NCBI GenBank assembly: GCA_021234155.1
Contig: JAJEKV010000161.1
Span: 337,316-401,315 of the forward strand
Origin: Isoetes taiwanensis
Lineage: Eukaryota; Streptophyta; Lycopodiopsida; Isoetales; Isoetaceae
Length of the DNA: 64,000 nucleotides
Direction: 5' to 3'
In this document: in pieces, positions 43,777-55,877 of the stretch
Layout: every line of letters begins with the position of its first letter
Numbering within the stretch: the stretch's first letter is position 1
Made by a program: the position numbers and the translations under genes
Notes under the pieces: model-generated
What the model saw: the letters and a program-made list of their open reading frames with translations, nothing else
The model's database searches: none
Told to the model about the DNA's origin: nothing

Positions 43777-44504
43777 GTACGTTTTCATTCTGGCTTCTTT
43801 TGAATTAGTGACTTTTTGGCATGGATTTCCCGACGACTTTCCGGCTACCCAGCACACCTCCCCCGTAGAAACTACAGTGCACTTAGTATACCTTGGATTC
43901 ACTGCCGCCTTCAGAGCCACCGCCGTCCCTACCAGCCCGCCTCACCTTAGCAGAAGCAAGGCTACACCGCAAGACCCAAAGCACCAAGGTACAGCAATTG
44001 TTGCTCTGTTAGTGTTTTGTAAGCAGCACATACTATGGCTATGACTTAATTTAGGATTAAAGTACTGGCGAGCCCACGGGTTAGGGTGAGCCCTCCCTCG
44101 TCCATCGCAATTGAAAGTTCAGCGATGGCTTCCCACCATGAAAATCAACGGTTGTACTAAATTACAAAACCCTTCAAAAACGCCCGAAAGCGAAACTCCT
44201 CCCTCTTTGATCATCCTTCCGCCCAATTCTTAAGCCCAGATGCCAGATCTAAACCCGAGTGCTGTATTAGACTTAAACCGGTGCTGTATGTTTTAATTTC
44301 CTGTATTCATCCAGCGTCTTTAACACTGTGGATAGCATAGCCCATAGGCTTATACAAAATTTTCTGTGCTCAAAAATTTTCTGTGCTCTTCAAGTATATA
44401 ATGCACACTGGTAGTATCTAAACGGCCAAAAACCCCGCCATGCATACTTGAGCAATGCAAACACCCAGCGGAATTTGATGGATACACCATATCACAAAAG
44501 TTTT

Positions 44505-44800
44505 GGGCTTCCAGAAGCGAAACCTTTGATCCCAAAACAGAGCTCTTCAAATCGGAAAACCCACTCTGGTCCTCGATCTAGACCATACCCTTGTGCATTC
44601 CAGCCTCCAAGACTTGGGCGCCCATGATTCTGTCCTCGAAATCATTTCAAATGATTCAGCTGCCAAAATTTACCTCTGCAAACGGCCCGGCCTGGACCAA
44701 TCTTTATGAATTGGTTGTCTTCACTGCTGCAGAGCGAGACTACGCTGATGCATAATAGGCGAAATTGATCCCCTTGGTTTAATTTCTCATAGACTTTAAT
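44505..44800 (+). pseudogene. Captured SCP1/FCP1-like phosphatase exons, unit 2
   Basis: Second copy of the phosphatase fragment of 41503-41803. It retains the DLDHTLVHS coding and FTAAERDYADA, but has further single-base losses (for example near 44517 and 44751), so frames are shorter than in unit 1. Confidence 0.65.
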
Positions 44801-44988
44801 TGGGTGGAATAGCACGATGCGAACTGTAAAATTGGGTCTATAGAATTTGAGGCAGTCATTGTTCTGCCACAGTCCAGCTCAACCCCATGAAATAAAGGCA
44901 TCAGTAAAAAAAAATCTCTGTTCCTGCTCAATGTGTAGCTTTCTAGCTTCCAAAAGATTCTAAGTTTTCTTCCTTGCTGTCGTTGCAG

Positions 44989-45069
44989 AGATCTCAAAGA
45001 TTTCAGGCTGTGATTGAAGCACCTGTATTTGCATGGTCGCCAGCCAAAAGAAGAAAAATCCTGGACAAG
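44989..45069 (+). pseudogene. Captured 81-bp exon, unit 2
   Basis: Sequence identical to 41994-42074, including both splice sites. Retention without change, while neighbouring sequence has indels, is notable but may be chance. Confidence 0.5.
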
Positions 45070-46528
45070 GTACTACTCAGTCTGAATTTTTAATTTGAAG
45101 CTGCATTGTTTTTCATGCATGCATTTCTTTCCATTTAAACTCAAAATTGGAGAACCAAACCAAATTCCAGAGCTATTGTACTCAAAATTGTTCTCCATGT
45201 CATGACTGAAATGTTAAAGCTCCGGCCATTCCATTCTAAATCTTAATAAAAAGCAAAGACAAATTTATACCCTGCGTTTCTAAGGAGATTGAACTCTCAA
45301 ACGCAGCCTGCCTTTTGCTACATGAATCACAGATTTCAAAATGCCCAGACAGAACCAGGTAGAATAGGTGACTTGCTCTGTTAATAAGTTGCTAAGCTCT
45401 ATTTAAATAGGCTCTCTGTTAGTAAGTTGCTCTGCTGCTTTAGGCATGTGGTAGCAATGCAAAAAACCGTAAATACAACACGCTAGAGCAGCAGATTTAT
45501 GGATGGCCTATCAAACTTAGCATGGATCAAACCCAGGAATGTGCGTGCCCTGTAGCCAACGGAACAGAATCAGAACATTGTGTAACAATGCATGTAATGC
45601 CCTTTGAGACTGTTACTCTTCACAACATTGTCTAGCAATGCATATAATGCCCTTTAAGACTAGCTGTTCGTTTTGTGGTTGTTCTTACATATTTGACTCC
45701 TTCTATATCCATTGTCAGCATTCTCCTTGCATGAATGCTTCCCGGCAATTCGCGTAATTCCAGCTTGCTCAAGCAATCGAGTCAGTGCTACAAGGACAAT
45801 TTTCCGGTAAGAATATAAACCCCGTTGTAAATATTCCAACATTTCGTATATTATATGGCATTTATTCTATTTATTCGTATCTGCAGGACTACATTCAATA
45901 CAGACCAAGATCCTGAGTTATAGAATGATTTGAGATCTATTCATTCTGATAGCAAAATTTACAGAGATATGAAGAAGCAACTACAGGTTAGAATTCTACA
46001 TATTATGAATTAATACATTTATCTATTGTTCCATTGTGCATTAAGGATTCTAACAAAAATAATCATTGATAGACAAAGGAAGGAAAAAAAAAAAGAAGGG
46101 ATCATTCTAAACAAGAAAAGATCAATTCATGTGTCACTTCAAGCTGTACGGAGAGGTATCCAAGGTACATATTCAAATTTTCCAAGCACCAAGTATCTAT
46201 CAACTACAACACATTAAAATTGCATTAATTTCTTCTGGTATTAAATTCCTATATAGAGAATGTAAAATTTGAAAGAATCATCAAACATAATGGATGTGGA
46301 AGTGCATGATGAGCAACAGCTTGAACGGCAGGGAAAAAAAAAGGGCGTCAAGGTTAGTAAGAAGATACCAAATTCTATTCTAGATATATTTCATAATTTT
46401 GTTTTGCTTCTAAAATTGCAAGGCATGTTTTTCATGTGGTAATAAGTTTTGTTCTTTGCTTACAATCTTTGAGTAAATTAAATAATGTGTTTTCCTTGAT
46501 AGTTCTTTAAAAATCTTCTTCCTAATAG

Positions 46529-46770
46529 GTTGCCTCGTCCAATTCGCGACCATCTTAGCGATGTTGAAATAGACAAGATCCTTCAACATCGTCAGAGACA
46601 AAGAAACTATAATGCTCGAAAAAAATTAAAAAATTCGTTGCATTTGCACCGCGAAAACAGTGACACATTTGGACGTTTTGATGACAAAAATGGCGCCATC
46701 AATAACTCTATCGGCGACCTTCTTCATCGATCGCCAAACTAGCAACATCAACGAAGAACAAAACATTCAT
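46529..46770 (+). CDS. Helitron gene exon 2 (joined copy, slightly damaged)
   Basis: Acceptor CCTAATAG before 46529 and donor GTACGT after 46770. LPRPIRDHLSDVEIDKILQH starts the exon. An indel near 46630 (ARKKLKNSLHLHRENSD) shifts the frame compared with unit 1. Spliced to 46891 the boundary codons give ...NIHSK then IQIQSDDTK, which is in frame with the main exon in the undamaged version. Confidence 0.5.
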
Positions 46771-46890
46771 TCCAAGTACGTTTTCATTCTGGCTTCTTTT
46801 GTAGTCAATCTATATTATCTCTCTCTAGTTAGACATCTCGTTATTTTTTGTTTTTCCTTTTAATAATTCAATTGTTATGTTGATTGATAG

Positions 46891-48485
46891 GATACAAATT
46901 CAATCTGATGACACCAAAGTAGATGACTCATCAAACTCACCCACCAGTTACATTATACCCTCATCTACTAACTCTCCTGCCATCATACCGATAGATCCTT
47001 CAGATGCTTCAATAGCATCTAAACATTGGCTAAAGCAAATCAAAGCCATGAGTCAGATCCTTAGACCAGCGAGCCACGAATTACTAAAGTGGAATAAACA
47101 ATGTGATATATGTCACATTGAGCTACTGAATACTGAGAGACCTACTTTCTGTTGCAATAATGGCCGTAGATTACTTCCACCACTTCCCCCCCTTCCAGAC
47201 AAACTACAGAAGCTATACACTATATCTGATTTTGGCATGAATTCACGTGTCATTAACAACCTCTTCTGCTTTACTGCACTTGGTGTCAAAGGCGACTTTG
47301 TAAACCTAAAAATGCCATCGTCAGTAACCATCATGGGCCGAACATACCATCGTCTTCTATCAGCAACCCACCCTACCAGTAGTTTACACTGGTATATATA
47401 TGACGATAGTAGACGATATACTATCGCTGCTGAAAGACAAATTCCAGCTACTTGGATCATGGAAGTGGGTATGACATTAGCATCCATAAATCCATATGCA
47501 CAGACACTTAAAACGATCAGAGAACTGCATCCTTCGCCTGGCGCATTGACATTAGTTGATCCTCCGACATCAAACGAAATTGCTGCTCTCATTCACGCGA
47601 ATGACAGCACGACAATAGCATCAAGGACTGCATTGCTTTGGATGCACACTGACCATGCTCCATTATTCATGAGTATTCTTGATGTTGAATATGAACCATT
47701 GCAATACCCCCTCCTTTACCCACATGGAACATTAGGCTGGCATCCAAAAAATGAACAAAAACTGTCCCAAATTGATTGGTACCGAACAAGACTATTGCAC
47801 GAACCCCGTTTCTTGCAACTCGGTTGTCTATGTGGCAAATATTTGGTAGACATGTACTCAAGAGTCGAAGAAGAGCGACTCAATTACATTGCAACAGAAG
47901 GGTTCAGACAAAATGTTGCACAACATGAGGAAGATTTCATTGATGATGAGGACGAGGACGTCCGCCGTGGAATACTTCCAGCCTCATTCCTAGGATGTAA
48001 TCGATGGTGTGCTGTACAAATAGCCGACGCACTTGCTCTTGCAAGGGCGAAGGGAAGACCAACTCTATTTATAACAATGACAACAAACCCTAATTGGCCA
48101 GAAATCAAATGCAAATTGCAACCTGGTCAAACGGCATCAGACATTCCCATGATCGTTGTTCGTGCATGCCACGAAAGACTTGCAACACACAAAGAACATC
48201 ATTCGAAAATACCTAGGTCCTCTGTCCTATATGATGCATGTCATTGAGTTCCAAAAACGTGGATTGCCACATGGCCATATTGTTCTTAGAACCCAACATG
48301 ATATCCAACATGATATCCCAATTTCCATGATTGACAACCTAATCTCTGCAGAGCTACCAACGGACCCGACACTTAGAGCATTAGTTGAAAAATAGATGAT
48401 TCATAAACACTCATCAAGATGTCTCAAAGACAATGGAAGGTGTTGTTACAACTACCCAAAGCCAATCAATCCAACAACCTACATT
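46891..48485 (+). pseudogene. Helitron Rep/helicase, N-terminal half with Rep nuclease
   Basis: Main exon after acceptor TGATTGATAG. It has a cysteine pair (QCDICHIELL, TFCCNNGRR), then the Helitron-like N domain (PLLYPHGTLGWH, FLGCNRWCAVQIADALALAR, RPTLFITMTTNPNWPEIKCK) and, in a shifted frame from about 48200, EFQKRGLPHGHIVLRTQH, with the two-histidine HUH motif of the rolling-circle nuclease. The next in-frame TAG at 48393-48395 breaks it again, followed by CLKDNGRCCYNYPKPINPTT, where the LINE is inserted. The protein would nick and join DNA ends in rolling-circle transposition. Confidence 0.85.
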
Positions 48486-48744
48486 TTTTTTTTTTTTTTG
48501 AAGACAAGGCAGATTGTATTCATTAGTTCATGAGATACATAGATATAGGGCACATAGAGTAACCCAAATAGCAAAAGAAGATTCCTGGAAAAACCAGAAA
48601 TCTAATTGTTCCAACAAAAGTAGATGGATATGCAATAAAGTATCAGCAGAATTAGGAACCTTTAAGCCACAAATGAAAAGCTAGCTATAAAACTTAAATA
48701 TGAAGATAAATTGTTTTAGTTCCGGACTGCCTTGGCCGTTCAGA

Positions 48745-50902
48745 TCATTCACCAAGGACGTCCTTCTCAGCCATGGCAAGATCACCCAAGTCAAATTCGT
48801 CAATGCTTCTTGTTCCGGATATCTGCAGCCACTCATCTAAATCCGTTACCGTGTATGCTGTAGAGGAGAGCAGAACCTTCGAGATTGATTTCCTCCTGAG
48901 TTTCTGGTAGTCATATAACTTCTTGAATATTGGCTTGAGAGAGTTATGCTCCCAAAGATCGTGCTGCTTCAGGATTCTCTTAAGAGCCTTAGCTCTCACT
49001 ATATAAGATTTCAGCATCTTCAAATTTTCTCCCACTTCTATTAGAGACAGCTGTGTATCAACATTAATCAGACGATCAGCTCCCTGCGCCAAATATTGTG
49101 CTGCAGCAGAAAGTAATTCAAAAAATTAGAATTGAATTGGCCAAATATCTTGATTTTCAGCTATAGCAGCTTGCAGATTGCCGTCCAGATCCTGCAAAGA
49201 TAAAGAAAAGAAATTAAACAGCCCTTTGAAGATACCAACTTTATCCCATGACCTGTCATATTTTAATCCCTTTTCTCTTCTGTGAGCAATGCCTGTCTCC
49301 ACTAATTTAAGCTAGGAACTGACCTTTCAACCAGTTCAAATTTGGTGGCTGATTCTAGAAGGTAACTCTATTTCTGTGTAACCAGATGCACCAGAGTGCC
49401 ACTGTCCTAACTGTAGAAACAAACAGGTCGTTTTCATCTAAGAATTCTAGGAATTGATCACTGCTGTTTCCCGGGCTTTTCCCAGACAAATTCTCAATCC
49501 ATTTCTAGAATGGCAGCAGCCAGGGGCATTGAAATATGTGCAAGGGAGTCTCTTCATTTCCGCATCCTATCCTACATGAATCGTCTATGCAGTCCTTATA
49601 TTTGACAGTAAGAGTGTTGCACGAAAGACTCTGATTTAATAGCAGCCACCTAAATAGCACTAATTTCCTCGCACAATATTGCTTCCAACCCTGTTTAGCA
49701 ATCTCAATCCCTTTATCTTCTTGACAGTTCCATTTAATTGAAATCTTAAGTGTCGGGCTGGTCAACAACAGGGGATATATTTTTGAAACCTTATATCCGT
49801 TATTTCCTTGCACCTCCCAGCTAGGATCCCATACTAGCAAATCTGATATGGTCTGCACCTTACTCATAACAGTTCTGTAAATCTTCTTATCTGTTTCACT
49901 ATTGCTGCCCAAAATTTGACGAATTTCTTCCCAAGACTTCCACTTATCACCTATTCTTAAATCTGCCAATGTTGTAATGCCTGCAGCAATCCATTTCTTA
50001 TACCTTATAGTATGTTGTAAAGCTAGACAGCCTTGCTGGGTATTAACAAGGTCCATATGCCAGAAGAAATGCAGATCCGGACATTCCAGGTTAGTGGAGC
50101 TTTCCTTAAATAGGAGGGCAATTTGATTCCAGGCTGTAAAAATTCTTCTCAGGATAGGTGAAGTGTTAGGGGCAGCATTAAATTGAATGAAGGCAGATTC
50201 AGGAAGTTGATGAGGGATATTTCTACCTGCCGGTAAAGATTTGTTTAACCAAAATCTAATTAGTTTCATGGCAGGAGAAGAGGATTCATGAATTGCCCTC
50301 CAAACCAATTTAGCTGCCAAAGTTTGTGCCTGCAGAAATAAATCTTTACAACCGAGCCCCCCTTTCTTTTTCGACCTAACCAGATTATGCCATGCAACCT
50401 TGTGCTGCCTGTCCCAAATAAGCGATCTAATGGATTTCTCAATTTCCTGGTATGAGTTCTTATCTGCTATGATAGCTGAGGAGAAGTATACATGCGTGCT
50501 TACAATCACACTGTTGGCAATCTCGACTCGTCCGGCAAGGGATAAACTAGACGGGTATTTAGAAAATTTCTTCTTTACACTGTTTACAATTCCTGCCCAT
50601 AATCCAGATAAATTCATGTCAATGGCTAACGGTAATCCCAGAAGTTTAGTGGCTGCACCCTTAGGCAAACATTGTATGCCCTCAAATTCTCTTTCTTGGT
50701 ATCTGCAATGATTATACATTTAGTCTTGTTCAGCTGTACACCTGAGGCTTCCCCAAATCTTTGCAACCCTTGGATAAAATTTTTAATGCTATGACCATCG
50801 TTCTTGAGGAAACAGAATGTATCGTCCGTACTGCATTACTGTTAGATTGCCTGATTGATCTGGAAGTTGCAGCCCTGAATTAACCCTTTCTGCAGCATGT
50901 TT
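48745..50902 (-). pseudogene. LINE ORF2, C-terminal part
   Basis: Continues RT after the copia insertion: the catalytic DD is coded at about 50820 (the frame is off by one base in the Y/F-x-DD box), then FLKNDGHSIKNFIQGLQRFG and NKTKCIII, then the main frame 50719-49505 (KLLGLPLAIDMNLSGLWAGI, SLAGRVEIANSVIVSTHVYF, WDRQHKVAWHNLVRSKKKGG). The zinc-finger RVT domain is at CARKLVLFRWLLLNQSLSCN with CGNEETPLHIFQCPWL. The tail is WIENLSGKS, ALWCIWLHRNRVTF, and the last frame 49092-48745 ends LGDLAMAEKDVLGE. Stops separate these pieces. Confidence 0.8.
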
Positions 50903-50907
50903 TTGGT
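50903..50907. repeat. Target-site duplication of copia, left copy
   Basis: TTGGT directly before the 5' LTR; the same five bases follow the 3' LTR at 55873-55877. Confidence 0.85.
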
Positions 50908-51121
50908 TGTTAGAATAAGATGACTAGGCGTTAGGATGTTTAGGTTTTGTGTGTGCTGGCGTGGCATAGCACGCCTGTGCTGGCGTGTCACAGCACGCTT
51001 GTTGCTGACATGGCACATCTATATAAGCCATAGTCTAGCAGTTAGATTAAGGAGAGTGTAGCGCTCTTTTGAGCATTGTTAGTAGATCCTCTTCTTTCCA
51101 TTGTATTCATTGAGTTTATCA
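50908..51121 (+). repeat. copia 5' LTR (214 bp)
   Basis: TGTTAGAATAAG ... TTTATCA. Contains CTATATAAGCC (TATA box at about 51010) and an internal near-palindromic region with GCTGGCGTG and CAGCACGC twice (about 50957-50999), which is altered in the 3' LTR. Confidence 0.88.
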
Positions 51122-51134
51122 TGGTATCAGAGCC
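51122..51134 (+). promoter_or_regulatory. copia primer binding site
   Basis: TGGTATCAGAGCC, complementary to the 3' end of the initiator methionine tRNA, directly after the LTR. Confidence 0.9.
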
Positions 51135-51537
51135 AACCTTGGGAAGGAGAGGGATCTAAGCTGCAAATCAATAAGGAGAGAAGTAAAAGGGTATTAATCT
51201 TGATCGGAGATTGTTTGTAGTCATTAATTTGATCTTCTTGCTTTCTTTTTTTAGCTGAATTGAGCTAAATGTCGCCCGGATTGGCATAATTTGCGCCGGA
51301 ATTGGATAATCTTGAGAATTTTTCATCTAGTTTGAGGATCAGGAGGTCGGATTTTGATCGGGAGGTTGAATTTTTGACACAATTTGTGGATCAGGAGGTC
51401 GGTTTTTGATCTGGAGGTCACATTGTGTCAGATCTTGAGTATATTGTAAATCTGGTGTTAAATTTTCCAAGATTTCAGTGATCTGGCGTTCAATTCCTCA
51501 AGAATTCCTGGTTTTTAGCTTTCTTGCTTCTTTTAAT

Positions 51538-52323
51538 GGCTGCTAACACTGAACCGTGGAAGTACTTTGCTCACCACACGTATTGGATCTGAGAGAATTA
51601 TTTCACTTGGAGATTTGCATTTGAAACCAATCTTGGTTTTGCGTGATTTGGATGTTGTTTTCGAAATCTTGGAAGCCAACAACTCTGATGAGTTGAAGAA
51701 GGATAAGCTAGCCTTGTATCATCTCAGATCATGTATTAATCCTGATCTGAACAGAGATATTCAAAACTGTAAGTCTTTTCAAGAAGCATTTCAGTGTTTG
51801 CAGAAGATTTGTGTCCATGAGGGTGAAGGGCATCAGATTATCCTAAGGAGCAAGATGGACAATCTCGGGCTTGAAGATTGTAAAGATATGAATGATTACT
51901 TACAGCAATTTAAAGCACTTAAGGAGAAATATCATGCAGCTGGTGGTGAGATGGAGGATGTCACCTTAATCATGTATGTTTTGAAAGGCTTATCTAGGGG
52001 AATATCAGCACATTATTGATTATTATCAGATGAAGGTTAAGATCAAGATTTCCTTCACTCAACTGCAGCAGAAGCTCTTGGATGCAGAGATTCATAGGAA
52101 AAGAAGAGATCTAGTGGAGCATGCAAATTTTTCTAAAGCAAAGACTTCTTCAAATTCTTCAGGAACTTCATCTGAAGCTAATTCTAGGTCCTCTTTTTCT
52201 ACCACAAATTCAAGAAGAAAGCCTTTTAGCTGCTGGTTCTGTGGAAAAGAGGGGCACATGAAGAAAGACTGTCGGGAAAATGCACAGAGAGATTGCAGAA
52301 TATGTCAAGGCTCATGCTGTTAA
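51538..52323 (+). pseudogene. copia Gag (broken)
   Basis: Starts MAANTEPWKYFAHH at 51538, shifts frame around 51585, then ISLGDLHLKPILVLRDLDVV and LYHLRSCINPDLNRDIQNCK, a UBN2-like capsid region, with a stop at about 52017. The frame from 52030 holds KPFSCWFCGKEGHMKKDCRE, a CCHC zinc knuckle. Confidence 0.8.
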
Positions 52324-52429
52324 ACATGTAACAGCAGATGTATCTAAACCTGTTCCCTCTCAACCAGAGATTAGTGAGATTAATGCTCATGTTTCAGATC
52401 TGTCAGTTGAAGATTTTGAGGTTGGCTTC

Positions 52430-53760
52430 CTCAATATTGCAGCTGAACATTTGGATGAAGAAACTTGGTTGATAGATTCTGCTGCAACCAAACATTTTGC
52501 AGGCAAGTCTCATTTGTTTTGATAGTTTGGTTCCTCATACTAATACCATTGTTAAAATGGCGGATGGCAATCTTGCAAAGTCTCAAGGCAAAGGCAGGTT
52601 TCAGTTCAAACTGATCATTGTACTACTCTCAAATTTCAAGATGTTGTTCATGTTCTGGGGTTGCTGACCAATTTATTGAGTGTAAGTCAGTTTGACAAGA
52701 AGCTTGGATATTCAGTATTGTTTTCTGGAGGGTTGGTTCATATTCTTTCCAAGAATCCACTTGATTTTGTTGATCTTCAAAAACTTGGGCCTATTGCCAA
52801 AGGGAGTCTTAATTTGAAGGCCTGTATGTTCTTAACAAGTCTAAATCTCCAAATTATTCTTGTACTCGGTCTTCAATGGTAGCAGCAGTTACTCCTACAT
52901 CAGGAAGAACTTTGGCATGCCAGGTATGGTCATATTTCTCACTCTGCACTTGTCACACCTCTAAATATCGTATGGTTGATGGCCTGCCTATTTTGAAAAA
53001 TCAAAATCTTAATTGCCATGCTTGCAGACTAGGCAAGCGGGTCCAAACTCCTTATCCATCTCAAGCTCGGACTTCGTGCTCAAAACCTTTGGAATTAATT
53101 CATTCTGACATCTGTTATTTGCCTATTGAGTCTTATGGAGGCAACAGGTACTTCATAGTATTTGTTGATGATTTCAGCAGATATACATGGGTATATCCTA
53201 TTAAATTCAAATCTCAAGCTCTTTCTATCTTTCTGACCTACAGACAAGCTAGTTGAGAATGAGTTCTCCACTACAATCAAAAGGTTAAGGACTGATAATG
53301 CTAGAGAATACCTCTCAAATGAGTTTGAAGAATTTCTGAAATCCAAAGGCATTCAGAGAGAGCAGATAGTCCCTTATGCCCATCCTCGAGAATGGAGTAG
53401 CGAGCGTAAAAACAGGACATTGATGGATTTGGCGGAAGTATGTTAAAGCATAAGAGGTTGTCTCCAAAATTTTGGGCTGAGGCAGTTCTTCTGCTGCTTA
53501 CATATCAAATCGAGCTCCTACCAAATCTATGGATACTCAAACTCCCTTTCAAGCTCTTTACAATTCTAAACCTGATGTTAAACATCTGAAAGTTTTTGGT
53601 TGTCTAGCTTACACTACAATTCCTCCAGAGATTCTTCACAAGAATGGGAAACTTTCTGATCGAGCTATCAAAGTTGTGTTCATTGGCTATTCTTTGAATA
53701 TGAAGGCGTGGAAATGCTATGACCACTGTCACTCAAAAGGTATTTTCATCTAGGAGTATG
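52430..53760 (+). pseudogene. copia protease and integrase (broken)
   Basis: The protease site reads TWLIDSAATKHF (DSAAT in place of DSGAT). Then the GAG-pre-integrase region, then LELIHSDICYLPIESYGGNR and YFIVFVDDFSRYTWVYPIKF, the first two catalytic aspartates of the integrase core. It continues in other frames (TDNAREYLSNEFEEF, FQALYNSKPDVKHLKVFGCL, DRAIKVVFIGYS). Frameshifts at about 53250 and 53440 and a stop near 53752 inactivate it. Confidence 0.8.
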
Positions 53761-53831
53761 ATTTTTGTTGAAGATGGTGTCTACTCCAGTGATTTCTGTC
53801 AGCCAGATTCTCTACTGATTATGATACACTT

Positions 53832-55600
53832 GTGTCCAACCAGTCCTTAGTTTCTGATTCATCCTCCTCCTCTGCTCCTTGTCCTCCTTCTTCCTCTTCC
53901 ATTGTCCAAGTGTTTCCTGATTTTCCACCAGCATCTCAACCAATTACATCTCATTCAGATCCCTATGCTGATTTCCTACCTCTTGACTACAATTCTCCAC
54001 CTTCCTCACCTCCACCTCGTGTCTTTTGTGCAACTATGCTTTAATGACACAAGTCCTCAAAGATGTGGTTCCTACTTCATATTCTCGGGCTGCTCGGTTT
54101 CCACACGGGTTAACTGCTATGAATGATGAGATTGCAATGATGCATAAGCAACAAACTTGGGACTTGGTACCTCGTCCCCAAATAAAAACATTATTGGTGC
54201 TAAGTGGTTGTTTTAGGATCAAGTATCATTCAGATGGTACTATTTCTAAACACAAGGCTAGATTAGTTGCTAAAGGTTATACTCAAAAGCAAGGGTTTGA
54301 TTTCACTGAAGTGTTTGCTCCAGTTGTTAGGTTGGACACTCTAAGGGCAGTTTTGGCATTGGCTGCTCATAAACAATGGGATGTGTATCATCTTGATTTC
54401 AAGTGTGCTTTCCTAAATGGTGATATTGAAGAAGAACTCTATTTGCAACAGCCTCCTGGTTTTGAAGATTCTACACACCACGATTATGTCTGCGCAAACT
54501 CAAAAAGAGTATCTATGGGTTGAGGCAGGCTCCTCGGTCTTTGGCATCGGAAGATAAATTCTTATCTTCTTTCTATGGGTTATCGAGAGATCTAGGGCAG
54601 ATCCTAACCTATACTATCGGTTTGCAAATGGGGAAGTAGCTATTCTTCTCCTATATGTAGATGATATAATCATTACAGGAGGTGCTTCTCGGTTTATACA
54701 ACAAACCAAGAATTTGCTGACCACAAATTTTGAACTCACAGATTTAGGGCTCATGCATTATTGTTTAGGTCTTGAGGTGTGGCAAACAAAAGATGGTATT
54801 CATATAACACAACAGAAGTATCTTGCTGAAATTCTTGAAAAGTTTCATATGACAGAATGTAAACCTGCTTTGCTGCCAGGAAAATGGTCAGAAGTTGACA
54901 CTTGACTCTGATGAAGAGGATGCAGATCCCACATTGTACAGACAGTTAGTAGGAGAAATATTGTATCTTACACATACCAGGCCTGATATTGTGTATCTTT
55001 GTAGGAGTATTGAGCAGGTTTATGCAGCACCCAAAGCAATCTCATTGGAAGGCAGGTAAGCAAGTATTGAGGTATTTGAATGGTACTTTCGGACGGAAGG
55101 ACTAATGTATACTAAGAATTCAGCTGCTACTCTTCATCTTTTCTCGGATTCTGACATGGCATCAACAGATCTAGATTACAGGCGTTGCCTTCTTGGTTAT
55201 GTCTCATTTTTTGGAGGCAATCCTATCACATGGAGTTGAAGAAGCAAGATACAACTAGTATTAGCACTACAGAAGCAGAATTGAAAGCACTTTGTGCTAC
55301 AGTCCGGAAATGTTGTGGCTTCTCCATTTGTATGAAGATTTGAAGATTTCTGTCGTCACCGCAACAGTTCACTTTGTGACAACAGTGGGGCTATCTACCA
55401 TGTCAAGGATTATAAAGGTCATCTTCAGATTAAGCATATGGATATAAAACTCTGTTTTGTAAGGGAGCAGGTACAAAATGGTTTTCTTAATCTCGAGTAT
55501 TGCTCTACTAAAGATCAGGCAGCAGATGGTTTCACTAAACCATTGGCGAGCAAACAATTCCAGCTTCTCAAAGACATTCTGCATATTCAATCTGCCTCTA
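53832..55600 (+). pseudogene. copia reverse transcriptase and RNase H (broken)
   Basis: A serine/proline-rich linker (53832-54044) precedes RT: TWDLVPRPQIKTLLVLSGCF, HKARLVAKGYTQKQGFDFTE, VFAPVVRLDTLRAVLALAAH, YHLDFKCAFLNGDIEEELYL, and the catalytic LLYVDDIIITGG at about 54650. Next is LTDLGLMHYCLGLEVWQTKD. RNase H is recognisable from RPDIVYLC at about 54980, with GNPITW and KHMDIKLCFVREQVQNGFLN at the end. Many frame changes. Confidence 0.8.
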
Positions 55601-55659
55601 CAGTTCGGGGGATAACTGTTTGTTCTATTTGTTGTTCATCCCCTTTAGTCATCGGGGGA

Positions 55660-55872
55660 TGTTAGAATAAGATGACTAGGCGTTAGGATGTTTAGGTTTT
55701 GTGTGTGCTGGCGTGGCATAGCACTTTGTCTTGGCGTGTCACAGCACGCTTGTTGCTGACATGGCACATCTATATAAGCCATAGTCTAGCAGTTAGATTG
55801 ATCGGAGTGTAGCGCTCTCTGGAGCTTTGTTAGTAGATCCTCTTCTTTCCATTGTATGCATTGTTGTTATCA
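55660..55872 (+). repeat. copia 3' LTR (213 bp)
   Basis: TGTTAGAATAAGATGACTAG at the start, TTATCA at the end, followed by TTGGT. Differences from the 5' LTR cluster at about 55728-55738, 55799-55806, 55818-55826 and 55857-55866; the remainder is almost identical. Confidence 0.88.
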
Positions 55873-55877
55873 TTGGT

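Larger units (their letters stand above)
40794..43801. repeat. Tandem duplication, unit 1 (about 3.0 kb)
   Basis: Starts GAATTAGTGACTTTTTGGC and ends TTCATTCTGGCTTCTTTT. The full unit is repeated head to tail in 43802-46800 with scattered small differences. The junction lies within the second intron of the Helitron gene, so unit 1 holds only the first two exons. Contents in order: an unidentified fragment (HGFPDDFPATQHTSPVETTV), phosphatase exons, a spliced exon at 41994-42074, non-coding sequence, and the Helitron 5' exons. Confidence 0.85.
43802..46800. repeat. Tandem duplication, unit 2 (about 3.0 kb)
   Basis: Same content as 40794-43801. Its right end runs on through the intron (GTAGTCAATC from 46801) into the main Helitron exon, so this is the unit that is still joined to the rest of the gene. 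From 45070 to 46300 no coding feature is recognised. Confidence 0.85.
50908..55872 (+). mobile_element. Ty1/copia retrotransposon (4965 bp) with both LTRs
   Basis: Bounded by LTRs 50908-51121 and 55660-55872, flanked by TTGGT duplications. A primer binding site TGGTATCAGAGCC (initiator methionine tRNA) follows the 5' LTR and a GGGGGA polypurine tract precedes the 3' LTR. Order Gag, protease, integrase, RT, RNase H confirms copia. Stops and frameshifts occur throughout, and the two LTRs differ at several clustered places, so it is inactive. It sits in the RT part of the LINE. Confidence 0.92.
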
